A stretch of 64,000 nt of DNA. Source: Streptomyces neyagawaensis (GTDB lineage: Bacteria > Actinomycetota > Actinomycetes > Streptomycetales > Streptomycetaceae). Every line of letters begins with the position of its first letter. Position 1 is the first letter of the stretch. Positions 1-9,127 of the stretch are shown here, one piece after another. The notes beneath the pieces are model-generated. The model saw nothing but the letters and a program-made list of their open reading frames with translations, did no database searches and had not been told where the DNA came from. The translations under genes were made by a program, and so were the position numbers. Location: contig NZ_JAMGBG010000052.1 of NCBI RefSeq assembly GCF_023516595.1, positions 1-64,000 of the forward strand. Reading direction: 5' to 3'.

Positions 1-300
1 CCCGACCGAACCGGCCGGAGACGGGGTATCAACATATCTGGCGTTGATTTTTGGCACGCTGTTGAGTTCTCAAGGAACGGACGCTTCCTTTGTACTCACC
101 CGATCTTCTCGGGCTTTCCTCCGGGCGCTTCCCTTCGGTGTTTCCAACACTACCAGTGTTTTTCCGTCCCCCTGACCACTCTCCCGCAGACATGCGGAAG
201 CGGACCCCGAGATAGGATCTGACAAGTTGGTTGCCGCTTGGGGCGGGACGCTCAGTGGCGCTGCTCGGCCCCGAGCAGGTCTACGACTGTACAGCGGGCT
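1..300 (-). promoter_or_regulatory. rRNA operon promoter region and 16S leader
   Basis: Read on the minus strand, about 110 to 1 holds the conserved Streptomyces pre-16S leader (GAGAACTCAACAGCGTGCC near 76-55, then GATATGTTGATACCCC). It lies downstream of a promoter-like stretch with a -10 TAGTGT at 152-147 and a -35-like GTCAGG at 176-171. The operon therefore transcribes leftwards and the mature 16S rRNA should begin just beyond base 1. More upstream promoters are likely between 180 and 300, since Streptomyces rrn operons usually have several, but I cannot define them. The leader was identified from remembered rrn leader sequence. Confidence 0.75.
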
Positions 301-327
301 CTGGAGCGCGTGCAAATCCGCTGGACT

Positions 328-343
328 GGTGGTCTAGACCACT
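328..343. promoter_or_regulatory. DasR-type operator upstream of crr
   Basis: The site GGTGGTCTAGACCACT contains a perfect 14-bp palindrome at 329-342. It is close to the published DasR responsive element ACTGGTCTAGACCACT. It lies about 115 bp before the crr start, next to promoter-like hexamers (CTGGAC at 321-326, TAGGCG at 343-348). DasR is known to control crr-ptsI in S. coelicolor, so repression released by aminosugar phosphates is the expected behaviour. Confidence 0.85.
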
Positions 344-457
344 AGGCGGTATCTTCCGTGGGGAACCCCGCTTCTGACATACGCTGCTGGGCAGAGCCTC
401 CCGTGCCAAGCGGTGCCGGCTCGTACGCGCAGCAGCTCCACCCCTGGGAGGCTTCCC

Positions 458-907
458 ATGACCACCGTGACGTCCCCGCTCGCAGGACGCGCCATCGGAC
501 TGGCCGCAGTACCGGACCCCGTCTTCTCGGGAGCGATGGTCGGCCCCGGAACGGCGATCGATCCCGCGCATGACGTGACCGAGGCCGTCTCCCCCGTGGA
601 CGGAGTCATCGTCTCGCTGCACCCGCACGCATTCGTCGTGGTCGATGGCGAGGGGCACGGTGTGCTGACGCATCTCGGGATCGACACCGTGCAGCTGAAC
701 GGCGAAGGGTTCGAGCTGCTCGTCACCAAGGGCGACACCGTGCAGCGCGGGCAGGCCGTGGTCCGCTGGGACCCTGCCGCCGTCGTGGCCGCCGGCAAGT
801 CGCCGATCTGTCCTGTCGTGGCCCTGGAGGCCACGGCCGACGCCCTCTCCGATCTCCGCCTCGACGGAGACGTGAAGACCGGTGACACGCTCTTCGGCTG
901 GCAGTGA
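458..907 (+). CDS. crr: PTS glucose-type EIIA component
   Basis: The 149-residue protein is a single-domain EIIA(Glc)-like phosphocarrier of the cytoplasmic phosphotransferase system. It takes phosphate from HPr and passes it to a sugar-specific EIIB. The sequence has the two paired histidines of the family: His72 in the motif THLGID is the phosphorylation site, and His57 in LHPHAF is its stabilising partner. The ATG at 458 was chosen because GGGAGG ends about six bases before it; an ATG 45 bases upstream in the same frame has no such site. The length equals that of S. coelicolor Crr as I recall it. ptsI follows 77 bases downstream in the same direction, and a DasR-type operator lies upstream, consistent with aminosugar control. 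Confidence 0.95.
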   Translation: MTTVTSPLAGRAIGLAAVPDPVFSGAMVGPGTAIDPAHDVTEAVSPVDGVIVSLHPHAFVVVDGEGHGVLTHLGIDTVQLNGEGFELLVTKGDTVQRGQAVVRWDPAAVVAAGKSPICPVVALEATADALSDLRLDGDVKTGDTLFGWQ

Positions 908-984
908 CGCCAGGTCCGTACCGCACGGGAAGTTCCACAACCACCGCGGCGGCGGGGCCCGCCGCACTACCGGAGACGGGTGAG

Positions 985-2655
985 ATGGAGACAACGCTGC
1001 GAGGCGTCGGTGTCAGCCACGGTGTGGCGATCGGCGAGGTTCGGCACATGGGCACGGCGGTACTGGAGCCGCCTGCCAAGCAGATACCGGCGGAGGACGC
1101 GGAGCGCGAGCAGGGACGGGCGCGCAAGGCCGTGGACGCCGTCGCGGCCGATCTGATGGCGCGGGGCAATCTGGCGGGCGGCGAGGCCCAGGCGGTCCTC
1201 GAGGCCCAGGCGCTGATGGCCCAGGACCCGGAACTGATGGCGGACGTGGAGCGCCGAATCGCCGTGGGGAGCACGGCGGAGCGTGCGGTCTACGACGCGT
1301 TCGCCTCGTACCGGGCCCTGCTGGCGGGCGCCGGCGAGTACCTCGCGGGCCGGGTCGCCGACCTCGACGACGTGCGGAACCGTATCGTCGCCCGGCTGCT
1401 CGGGGTGCCCATGCCGGGTGTGCCGGACAGTGACGAGCCGTATGTCCTCATCGCCCGCGATCTGGCTCCGGCGGACACCGCGCTGCTCGACCCGACGCTC
1501 GTGCTCGGTTTCGTCACCGAGGAAGGCGGGCCGACCAGTCACAGCGCGATCCTGGCACGGGCGCTCGGGGTGCCGGCCGTCGTCGCGCTGCCGGGCGCCG
1601 GGGAACTCGCCGAGGGCACGGTCATCGCCGTGGACGGCAGCACCGGTGAGATCTTCGTGAACCCGAGCGCGGACAAGAAGGCCGAACTGGAGGCCGCCGC
1701 CGCGGAGCGCAGGGCCGCGCTGGCCGCGTCCAGCGGGCCGGGAGCCACCTCGGACGGGCACAAGGTGCCGCTGCTCGCCAACGTCGGCGGTCCCGCCGAC
1801 GTGCCGGCGGCCGTGGAGGCCGGGGCCGAGGGCGTCGGACTGTTCCGCACCGAGTTCCTCTTCCTGGACGACAGCAAGCAGGCGCCGTCGGAGGAGAAGC
1901 AGGTCGAGGCGTACAGGCAGGTGCTGGAGGCGTTCCCCGAGGGGCGTGTGGTCGTCCGTGTGCTCGACGCGGGCGCCGACAAGCCGCTGGACTTCCTGAC
2001 GCCGGCCGACGAGCCGAACCCCGCGCTCGGTGTGCGGGGGCTGCGGACGCTGCTGGACCACCCCGAGGTGCTGCGCACACAGCTGACGGCGCTCGCCAAG
2101 GCCGCCGAGGGGCTGCCGGTGTACCTCGAGGTCATGGCGCCGATGGTGGCTGACCGCACGGACGCGAAGGCGTTCGCCGACGCGTGCCGTGAGGCCGGGC
2201 TGCGGGCCAAGTTCGGGGCCATGGTCGAGATCCCGTCGGCTGCTCTGCGGGCGCGGTCGATCCTGCAGGAGGTCGAGTTCCTGTCGCTGGGGACCAATGA
2301 CCTCGCGCAGTACACGTTCGCGGCCGACCGGCAGGTGGGCGCGGTGTCACGGCTGCAGGATCCGTGGCAGCCCGCGCTGCTCGACCTGGTCGCGCTGTCC
2401 GCGGAGGCGGCGAAGGCCGAGGGCAAGAGCTGCGGTGTGTGTGGTGAGGCGGCTTCGGATCCGCTGCTCGCGTGTGTGCTGACGGGTCTGGGTGTCACCT
2501 CCCTGTCCATGGGTGCGGCGTCGATCCCCTACGTGCGGGCGACGCTGGCGAAGTACACGTTGGCGCAGTGCGAGCGCGCTGCGGCTGCCGCTCGGGCGGC
2601 GGACACGGCCGAGGAGGCGCGCGGCGCGGCTCAGGCGGTGCTGTCGGGCGAATGA
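985..2655 (+). CDS. ptsI: PTS enzyme I (phosphoenolpyruvate-protein phosphotransferase)
   Basis: The 556-residue enzyme I transfers phosphate from phosphoenolpyruvate to HPr and so drives all PTS sugar uptake. The phosphohistidine motif GGPTSHSAIL places the active histidine at residue 186. The PEP-binding TIM barrel follows, with the FRTEFLF motif near 300 and the C-terminal SCGVCGEAASDP segment carrying the catalytic cysteine. The ATG at 985 follows GGAGACGGGTGAG and gives the usual family length; an upstream in-frame GTG at 904 overlaps the crr stop and would add an unconserved tail. It is probably co-transcribed with crr. HPr is not encoded in this window. A GC-rich hairpin follows the stop codon. 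Confidence 0.96.
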   Translation: METTLRGVGVSHGVAIGEVRHMGTAVLEPPAKQIPAEDAEREQGRARKAVDAVAADLMARGNLAGGEAQAVLEAQALMAQDPELMADVERRIAVGSTAERAVYDAFASYRALLAGAGEYLAGRVADLDDVRNRIVARLLGVPMPGVPDSDEPYVLIARDLAPADTALLDPTLVLGFVTEEGGPTSHSAILARALGVPAVVALPGAGELAEGTVIAVDGSTGEIFVNPSADKKAELEAAAAERRAALAASSGPGATSDGHKVPLLANVGGPADVPAAVEAGAEGVGLFRTEFLFLDDSKQAPSEEKQVEAYRQVLEAFPEGRVVVRVLDAGADKPLDFLTPADEPNPALGVRGLRTLLDHPEVLRTQLTALAKAAEGLPVYLEVMAPMVADRTDAKAFADACREAGLRAKFGAMVEIPSAALRARSILQEVEFLSLGTNDLAQYTFAADRQVGAVSRLQDPWQPALLDLVALSAEAAKAEGKSCGVCGEAASDPLLACVLTGLGVTSLSMGAASIPYVRATLAKYTLAQCERAAAAARAADTAEEARGAAQAVLSGE

Positions 2656-2700
2656 CCTCGCGCTGACTGCGTGCTGGTTTCGTGCTGATCGGTGGCGGTC

Positions 2701-2734
2701 GAGGGGCGCTCCACCTGCGGGTGGGGCGCCCCTC
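2701..2734. terminator. Hairpin between convergent ptsI and the unknown gene
   Basis: GAGGGGCGC at 2701-2709 and CCAC at 2711-2714 pair with GTGG at 2721-2724 and GCGCCCCTC at 2726-2734, leaving a six-base loop and one mismatch. It lies between two convergent genes, so it can serve both. No U-tract follows, as is usual in Streptomyces. Confidence 0.7.
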
Positions 2735-2740
2735 GCGCGT

Positions 2741-3637
2741 TCAGTGGAGGTGTCCGTCCGTGGTGGTGCCTCCGGGGCCGAGGTCGGGCGGGGTGCAGTA
2801 GTCGACGCCGGACTCCGGGGAGACGAGGTCGCCGGACATCACGTCGGTGCAGTAGGCGTCGAAGACCTCTCCCGCGGTGAGGGGTTCGAGGCCGTCGCCG
2901 CGCAGGCGCCAGCCGTAGACCCGGTCGGTGGTGTCGGGGGCGCTGGTGCGCATGACGAGTCCGCCGGGGCTTCGGGTGGCGATGCCGAGGGCGAGGACGG
3001 TGGCGAACTCCAGGGCCTCGGTCTCGTCCAGGCGGGTGGCCCCGTCGGGGTCCTGTTCCGCGCGGATGACGGCGATGAGTGCCTGGGGCTTGGAGGAGAC
3101 GCTGCACACGAGGTGGCGTTCGCCCGGGGCGGCCGTGTCGAGGATGCGGGTGAGGAGGTCCGTGGCCCGGGCGAAGGCCGTGCGTCCGATGTCCTCGCCG
3201 CAGCAGGCGCAGGTGCCGATCTGGGCGAGGAGCGTGGTGGCGTACTCCCAGGTGGCCTTGCGGACCGCTTCGTCGATCAGTTCGGGGACGAGTTCGGTGA
3301 GGGGTTGTCCTTCGTAGGGGACGGCGGCGCCCGTCGCGGCCAGTTCGGCGGTGAAGCGGGTGCGGCTGGAGGGGATGTCCGGTTCCAGGCCGGTCTCGGT
3401 GCAGAACTCCGCGTACTCCTCGGGGTCGAAGAGGGCGACGGTGGTGTGGTTGCCCTGCTCGGCGCGGGTGCGGAGCAGGGCTTCCACTTGGTCGAGGTAG
3501 GTCGTGTGGTCGTCGAAGGTGAAGCTGCGGTAGCGCCGCATGGCCGTGAAGTCGTGCTCGTCCGCGAGCAGGCCGATGGTGCCCGCGATCTCGCGGCGCA
3601 GGACCCTTCGCATGCTCTGGTGGCCGGTGTGTGCCAT
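2741..3637 (-). CDS. Conserved hypothetical protein (298 aa)
   Basis: I do not recognise a domain in this protein. It is soluble-looking and has an aromatic and acidic N-terminal half. A short cysteine cluster CACCGEDIGR lies near residue 150 and could bind a metal, though only three cysteines are close together. The ATG at 3637 was chosen because it follows AGGGGGAAACC; a start 36 bases upstream has no ribosome binding site. The gene converges with ptsI and lies downstream of acetoacetyl-CoA synthetase only in map position, as each gene has its own terminator-like hairpin. From memory a similar unknown gene follows ptsI in S. coelicolor. Confidence 0.8.
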   Translation of the reverse strand: MAHTGHQSMRRVLRREIAGTIGLLADEHDFTAMRRYRSFTFDDHTTYLDQVEALLRTRAEQGNHTTVALFDPEEYAEFCTETGLEPDIPSSRTRFTAELAATGAAVPYEGQPLTELVPELIDEAVRKATWEYATTLLAQIGTCACCGEDIGRTAFARATDLLTRILDTAAPGERHLVCSVSSKPQALIAVIRAEQDPDGATRLDETEALEFATVLALGIATRSPGGLVMRTSAPDTTDRVYGWRLRGDGLEPLTAGEVFDAYCTDVMSGDLVSPESGVDYCTPPDLGPGGTTTDGHLH

Positions 3638-3698
3638 GGTTTCCCCCTGTGCGAGCAGTCGATCAATGCTCACTCACAGTAACCGGGGGCACTGACAA

Positions 3699-3726
3699 CG
3701 GGTGCCGGGCCGGTGTCCGGCACCCG
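3699..3726 (-). terminator. Hairpin after acetoacetyl-CoA synthetase gene
   Basis: A perfect 10-bp stem (CGGGTGCCGG at 3699-3708, CCGGCACCCG at 3717-3726) encloses an eight-base loop. It begins seven bases beyond the stop codon of the minus-strand synthetase gene and is likely its transcription terminator. Confidence 0.7.
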
Positions 3727-3733
3727 GTGTCCG

Positions 3734-5713
3734 TCAAGCTCGTTCGCGGGCTCGTTCGCCGGCCAGGCCCTCGTAGAAGCGCAGCAGGTCGAGGTTGTCG
3801 ATGGAGCCGGGGTTGACCGCCTTCTCCATGGGGGTGCCCTGGAGGAGGCGCTTGACGGGGACCTCGATGCGTTTGCCGGTGAGGGTGTGGGGGATGCCGG
3901 GGACCTCGATGATCTCGTCGGGGACGTGGCGTGGGGAGAGCTGTTCGCGGATGGTGCGCTTGATGCAGTTCAGGAGGGCTTCGTCGAGGGTCGCTCCCGG
4001 GGCGAGGTGGACGAAGAGGGGCATCCAGTAGCCGCCGTCGGGCTGTTCGATGCCGATGACGAGGGATTCCTTGATCTCCGGGAGCCGTTCGACCGCTTCG
4101 TAGATGTCGGCCGAGCCCATGCGGACGCCCTGGCGGTTGAGTGTGGAGTCGGAGCGGCCGTGGATGACGACGGAGCCCCGTGAGGTGACGGTGATCCAGT
4201 CGCCGTGGCGCCAGACGCCGGGGTAGGTGTCGAAGTAGCTGTCGTGGTAGCGGGTGCCGTCGGGGTCGTTCCAGAAGTGGATCGGCATGGACGGCATGGG
4301 GTTGGTGACGACGAGTTCGCCGACCTCGTCGGTGAGGGGTTTGCCGCTGGGGTCCCAGGACTGGAGGTCGGTGCCGAGGCAGGGGGCCTGGAGTTCGCCG
4401 ATGTGGACGGGGAGGGTGGGGACGGCTCCGGCGAAGCAGGAGCAGACGTCGGTGCCGCCGCTGACGGAGGCGATCCACAGGTCCTCGCGGACCTCGTCGT
4501 GGAGCCAGCGGAAGCCGTCGGGCGGGAGCGGGGAGCCGGTGGTGCCGACGCACTGGACGCGGGAGAGGTCGTAGTCGCGGCCGGGGTGGACGCCGGCCTT
4601 GGCGCAGGCCATGACGTAGGCGGCGGAGGTGCCGAAGAGGGTGGCGCCGGTGCGTTCGGCGACGCTCCACTGGGCGCCGGTGTCCGGGTACCCGGGGCTG
4701 CCGTCGTAGAGGACGACCGTGGTGCCGGTGAGGAGGCCGGAGACGAGGAAGTTCCACATCATCCAGCCGGTGGAGGTGTACCAGAAGAAGCGGTCCTCGG
4801 GGCCGAGGTCGCAGTGCAGGCCGAGCTGTTTGAGGTGCTCGACCAGGATGCCGCCCTGGGACTGGACGAGGGCCTTGGGCAGGCCGGTGGTGCCGGAGGA
4901 GTAGAGCACCCACAGGGGGTGGTCGAAGGGGACCTGCTCAAAGGTCGGCTCGGTGTCCGCGGAGGTGAGGGCCGACCACTCCAGGGCGCCTTCGGGGGCG
5001 TCGGTGCCGAGGAGGGGGATGTGGACGACGGCGCGCAGGGTGGGCAGTTCGCGGCGGAGTTCGGCGACGGTGTCGCGGCGGTCGTGTTCCTTTCCGCCGT
5101 AGCGGTAGCCGTCGACGGTGAACAGCACGACGGGTTCGACCTGCTGGAAGCGGTCGAGGACGCTGCGGGCGCCGAAGTCGGGGGCGCAGGAGGTCCAGAC
5201 GCCGCCGACGGCGGCCGTGGCGAGGAGGGCGACGACGGCCTGGGGGATGTTCGGGAGGTAGCCGCTGACGCGGTCTCCGGGGCGTACGCCGAGGGCGCGC
5301 AGGGCGTCGGCGAGGGCGCCGACCTGGCGGCGTAGTTCGGCCCAGGTCACGGGGCGTGGTGCGTGGGTCTCGTCGACGTGGAGGAGGGCCGGTTCGTCGG
5401 CGCGGGTGGTGGCGGCGCGCAGGGCGTGTTCGGCGTAGTTGAGGGTGGCTCCGGGGAACCACTGGGCGCCGGGCATGGCGCGGTCGCCGAGCACGCGCGC
5501 GTAGGGGGTGGAGAACCGTACGTCGAACCACTCCGTGACGGCTTTCCAGAAGGTCTCGAGTTCGTCGACGGACCAGCGGTGCAGGGCCGCGTATCCGCCG
5601 TCGGCGGGGGCTCCGTGGTGCTCGGCCGCCCAGGTGTGGAACTGGGTGATCCGGGCCCGGGCGATGCGGTCCGCGTCGGGCTGCCAGAGCGGCGAGGGGT
5701 TCGCTGAGGTCAT
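3734..5713 (-). CDS. Acetoacetyl-CoA synthetase
   Basis: The 659-residue ANL-superfamily ligase activates acetoacetate with ATP and CoA to acetoacetyl-CoA. The phosphate-binding motif YSSGTTGLPK is at residues 271-280. The C-terminal segment ending GKRIEVPVKR (near 613-622) carries the catalytic lysine. The N-terminal extension WQPDADRIARARITQF is typical of acetoacetyl-CoA rather than acetyl-CoA synthetases. The length fits the family. The ATG at 5713 follows GGGAGCCGACCC; a start 105 bases further upstream would add a basic tail unlike the family. It is divergent from the GH31 gene with about 210 bases between them. The product would feed ketone body or leucine carbon into thiolysis; a thiolase gene lies 4 kb away but is not clearly linked. 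Confidence 0.92.
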   Translation of the reverse strand: MTSANPSPLWQPDADRIARARITQFHTWAAEHHGAPADGGYAALHRWSVDELETFWKAVTEWFDVRFSTPYARVLGDRAMPGAQWFPGATLNYAEHALRAATTRADEPALLHVDETHAPRPVTWAELRRQVGALADALRALGVRPGDRVSGYLPNIPQAVVALLATAAVGGVWTSCAPDFGARSVLDRFQQVEPVVLFTVDGYRYGGKEHDRRDTVAELRRELPTLRAVVHIPLLGTDAPEGALEWSALTSADTEPTFEQVPFDHPLWVLYSSGTTGLPKALVQSQGGILVEHLKQLGLHCDLGPEDRFFWYTSTGWMMWNFLVSGLLTGTTVVLYDGSPGYPDTGAQWSVAERTGATLFGTSAAYVMACAKAGVHPGRDYDLSRVQCVGTTGSPLPPDGFRWLHDEVREDLWIASVSGGTDVCSCFAGAVPTLPVHIGELQAPCLGTDLQSWDPSGKPLTDEVGELVVTNPMPSMPIHFWNDPDGTRYHDSYFDTYPGVWRHGDWITVTSRGSVVIHGRSDSTLNRQGVRMGSADIYEAVERLPEIKESLVIGIEQPDGGYWMPLFVHLAPGATLDEALLNCIKRTIREQLSPRHVPDEIIEVPGIPHTLTGKRIEVPVKRLLQGTPMEKAVNPGSIDNLDLLRFYEGLAGERARERA

Positions 5714-5924
5714 GGGTCGGCTCCCGGACTGTGCGCGTCGTGTGCGTCGGGCGCGCACGAGCGGGGTGTGCGCGTGACGCGGCCACCACGGACGATGCCA
5801 TGTGATCGACTTCGGCACCAGGGTGTGCCGTGGTCGGTCGGCGACATGAAGTGTGCCGTCACCATGGGTGAACGGAAGTTGAACGACTCACACAAACGGG
5901 CCGGTCAATGGCAGGGTGAGCCGC

Positions 5925-8291
5925 ATGGACGGTCGTGACCTGGTGCGTTCGGTGAAGGCGATCGGTTCGGCGGGGGCGGTTCAAGGGCTGCGTACCGTGC
6001 GGGCCGCGTGGCGCAGGAGGCGTTCCGACGCCACCGGGTTGGTGGCGCGGGGCGCCGAGCGGGCGCGCGTGCCGGGGTTGGTGCGGGACGTGGAGCCGGG
6101 GCCGGGCGGCGGGGTCGTGCGGTTCGACCGGACGGAGCTGCGGATCACCGTCGATGTGAACGGGGCCGTTTTCTGGGGCTGGGACGGGGCCGGGCAGGAG
6201 CCGTCGTACGCCCTCGCGGGCCGGTGCCCGGAGCCGGATCCGCGGGCCGAGCTGGAGCCGGACAAGGACGGCGGCTGGCGGGTCGTGGCCGAGCGGGTGA
6301 CGGTCGTGGTGTCGCGGCACGGGGCGGTGGAGGTGTGTACGCCCGGTGGGGTGATGTTGCGGCGTGATCTGCCGCCCCGTTGGTGGGAGCCGGTGGGCGG
6401 GGGCGAGGCACGGTGGACGCAGCGCTCGGAGGTCGCGGCCGATGCCCGGTTCTTCGGACTGGGCGGGCGCTCGGCGGGGCCCCGGCTGCGTGACGGAACG
6501 TATCGGCTGTGGAACACGGATCCCGGGCACGCGTTTGAGCCTGGTGATGATCCGTTGTACATCACGATGCCGGTGCAGATGGTGGTGGCCGACGCGGGGA
6601 CGCATCTGGTGTTCCACGACTCCACGTGGGACGGCACGGTGACGTTGCGCGGGGGCGAGGAGGGCGCTGGGTCGGGGCACGACCGGGCCGGCGCGTCTGA
6701 GCTGCGGATGTCCGGGGGGCCGCTGCGCTGCTGGGTGATCGTCGGTACTCCCGCGCGCGTGCTGCATGCGTGGGCGGCGCTCACGGGCGCTCCGGCGCTG
6801 CCACCGGCGTGGGCGCTCGGGCACCAGCACGCGCGGTGGGGGTTCGGCAGCGAGCAGGAGGTGCGGCGGGTCGTCGCGGGGTACCGGGAGCACGGGCTGC
6901 CGCTCGACGCGATCCATCTGGACATCGACCACTACGACGGCCACCGGGTGTTCACGGTGGACGCCGAGCACTTCCCGAAGCTGCCGGACCTCGCCGAGGA
7001 GCTGCGGGGGCAGGGCATCCGGCTGGTGTCGATCGTCGACGCGGCGGTCAAGGCGGAGCCCGGGAACGCCGTGTACGACAGCGGGACGGCGGAGGACGCG
7101 TTCGTGCGGGATGCCGCGGGGCGGGTCGTGGAGGGGCTGGTGTGGGCCGGGGAGTCGGTCTTCCCGGACTTCACGCGGGCGCGTACGCGCGCGTGGTGGG
7201 GCGGTCTGTACGAGGAGAGGCTCGCGCAGGGCTTCGCCGGGTTCTGGCACGACATGAACGAGCCGACGTCGTTCGTGGCGTTCGGGGAGAACACGCTGCC
7301 GCGGTCGGCCCGGCACGATCTGGAGGGCCGGGGCGGCGACCATCGGCAGGCGCACAACGTCTACGCGCTGTGCATGGCGCGGGCCGGCTACGAGGGGCTG
7401 CGTGAACTGGTGCCCCAGGAGCGGCCTTTCGTGTTCTCGCGTTCCGGGTGGGCCGGGATGCAGCGCTACGGGGGCGCGTGGTCCGGGGACGTGGCGACAG
7501 GCTGGCCGGGGCTGCGGGCGTCGCTGTCGCTGGTGCTCGGGCTCGGGCTGTGCGGGGTGCCGTACTCGGGTCCGGATGTGGGCGGTTTCGACGGGAGCCC
7601 GTCGGCGGAGCTGTTCCTGCGGTGGTTCCAGCTGGGGGCGTATCTGCCGTTGTTCCGTACGCACGCGAGCATGCGGGCGGGGCGCAGGGAGCCCTGGGAG
7701 TTCGGGGACGAGGTCGTCGAGCACGCGCGCGTGGCGCTCGTCGAGCGGCGGCGACTGCTGCCGTACTTCATGACGCTGGCCCACTGGGCGCGGCGTACCG
7801 GGGCGCCTTATGTGCGCCCGGTGTGGTGGGGTGCGCCGGAGAACAGGGCGTTGCGGGACTGTGAGGACGCGTTCCTGCTGGGTGGCTGTCTGCTGGTGGC
7901 GCCGGTGCTGGATCCGGGTGTGGACCGGCGTACGGTGCAGCTGCCGCGGGGGCGCTGGTACGACACGGTGACCGGGAAGGCGTACCAGGGGCCCGGGCAG
8001 GTGGTGGTCGACGCGCCCTTGTCGCGGATCCCGGTTCTCGCGCGCGCGGGTGCCGTGGTGCCGGTCCGGGGCGCCGACGGCGGCCTGGAGCTGGAGGTGT
8101 GGGCACCCGCGCGCGGGCGGACGGGGGGCGGGCTCGTGGTGCCGGACGCGGGCGACGGCTGGGACGAGCCGGAGGTCGAGCGGTACACGACGCGCTGGGA
8201 GGGGCGGCGTGTGGTGGTGGAGCGGGACGGGGACGGAGGGCCGGTCGAGCCCGCGTACCCGGTGCGGGTGCGGGGGCTCGACCAGGACTGA
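5925..8291 (+). CDS. GH31 family alpha-glucosidase
   Basis: The 788-residue protein is a glycoside hydrolase family 31 enzyme, probably an intracellular alpha-glucosidase, because no signal peptide is visible. The catalytic nucleophile is Asp443 in WHDMNEP. The acid/base is Asp522 in the segment RYGGAWSGD. Other GH31 landmarks are HQHARWGF near 305 and DIDHYDGHRVF near 340. The ATG at 5925 follows GGGTGAG at a good distance; a GTG nine bases upstream is possible and would add three residues. The exact substrate cannot be read from sequence. The gene converges with the Nudix gene, 42 bases away, with a duplicated segment between them. Confidence 0.92.
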   Translation: MDGRDLVRSVKAIGSAGAVQGLRTVRAAWRRRRSDATGLVARGAERARVPGLVRDVEPGPGGGVVRFDRTELRITVDVNGAVFWGWDGAGQEPSYALAGRCPEPDPRAELEPDKDGGWRVVAERVTVVVSRHGAVEVCTPGGVMLRRDLPPRWWEPVGGGEARWTQRSEVAADARFFGLGGRSAGPRLRDGTYRLWNTDPGHAFEPGDDPLYITMPVQMVVADAGTHLVFHDSTWDGTVTLRGGEEGAGSGHDRAGASELRMSGGPLRCWVIVGTPARVLHAWAALTGAPALPPAWALGHQHARWGFGSEQEVRRVVAGYREHGLPLDAIHLDIDHYDGHRVFTVDAEHFPKLPDLAEELRGQGIRLVSIVDAAVKAEPGNAVYDSGTAEDAFVRDAAGRVVEGLVWAGESVFPDFTRARTRAWWGGLYEERLAQGFAGFWHDMNEPTSFVAFGENTLPRSARHDLEGRGGDHRQAHNVYALCMARAGYEGLRELVPQERPFVFSRSGWAGMQRYGGAWSGDVATGWPGLRASLSLVLGLGLCGVPYSGPDVGGFDGSPSAELFLRWFQLGAYLPLFRTHASMRAGRREPWEFGDEVVEHARVALVERRRLLPYFMTLAHWARRTGAPYVRPVWWGAPENRALRDCEDAFLLGGCLLVAPVLDPGVDRRTVQLPRGRWYDTVTGKAYQGPGQVVVDAPLSRIPVLARAGAVVPVRGADGGLELEVWAPARGRTGGGLVVPDAGDGWDEPEVERYTTRWEGRRVVVERDGDGGPVEPAYPVRVRGLDQD

Positions 8292-8346
8292 GCGCGGGGT
8301 CGGCTCAGATGCAGCGGTCAGCGCGGGTTCGGCTCAGATGTAGCGG
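8292..8346. repeat. 26-bp direct duplication at the Nudix gene 3' end
   Basis: Two 26-base copies, 8292-8317 and 8321-8346, differ at two positions. The second copy covers the last codons and stop of the minus-strand Nudix gene, so the gene end was duplicated into the intergenic space between two convergent genes. Confidence 0.75.
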
Positions 8347-8870
8347 CCGTCGAAGAACGCCTGTACGGCCAGGGTGTGCAGCGGGAAGGCGAGTTCGGTC
8401 GGTCTGCGCAGCAGGTGCCAGCCCTCCGTCTCGTCGGTGGCCGCGGGCGGCGGGAGGTTGGCTGCCGGGCGTTCGGGGAGCAGGCCGAACAGGAGCAGGT
8501 GGCCGTCGGGTGAGCTCATGGCGTCGGCGAGGCGGACGTCGCGGTCGGCCGCGCAGATGCCCGTCTCCTCCTTGAGCTCGCGGACGACGGCGTGCCGCCA
8601 GTCCTCCCGGTGGTCGATGAAGCCGCCGGGCAGGGCGGTGCCCCCGCGCGCGGGGGCGATGGTCCGTGTGATCACGACGAGGGCGGTGCCCTTGGTGTCG
8701 TACACGGGCTGGAGGGCCACCGCGACGGGGAGCGGATTGCGGTAGGCCACGGTGTGGCAGGCCCCGCAGGTGCGGGGCCAGCCGGAAACGCCCTCACCGT
8801 AGGGCGCTCCGCAACTGGAACAATGCGAGTCCGGTGCGGAGTTGGCGGTTGGGTGTTGATTTGCGGACAC
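8334..8870 (-). CDS. Nudix hydrolase with N-terminal zinc ribbon
   Basis: The 178-residue protein begins with a zinc ribbon made of C17-x2-C20 and C35-x2-C38. A Nudix domain follows, whose box GGFIDHREDWRHAVVREL then KEETGI fits the consensus GX5EX7REUXEEXGU. Zinc-ribbon Nudix proteins include NADH pyrophosphatase-like enzymes, but this protein is shorter than NudC, so the substrate is unknown. The start is a GTG at 8870 with only a weak ribosome binding site, leaving the N-terminus uncertain. It converges with the GH31 gene. Confidence 0.87.
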   Translation of the reverse strand: MSANQHPTANSAPDSHCSSCGAPYGEGVSGWPRTCGACHTVAYRNPLPVAVALQPVYDTKGTALVVITRTIAPARGGTALPGGFIDHREDWRHAVVRELKEETGICAADRDVRLADAMSSPDGHLLLFGLLPERPAANLPPPAATDETEGWHLLRRPTELAFPLHTLAVQAFFDGRYI

Positions 8871-9127
8871 GCGGCGGACTGTATCCGATCATCTGCTGGT
8901 CGTCCTGTCGGGGCGCCGCAATGCGCCACCGCGCGGCCGGCGGGCGGGGACGAGTGAGGGGCGGCCGGAACCACCCCCGTGGGCCCCGGCCACCCCTCAC
9001 GGATACTGCGACGCCGGAAGGGGCTGGTTGGTTCGCTCCGGGGCCTGCTCAATTCGAATCGCCCGTGACAGACTTTGAACGGTCCAAGTTTCTGACGATC
9101 CATCAGATTTGTTGCCGGGGAGGCGCC

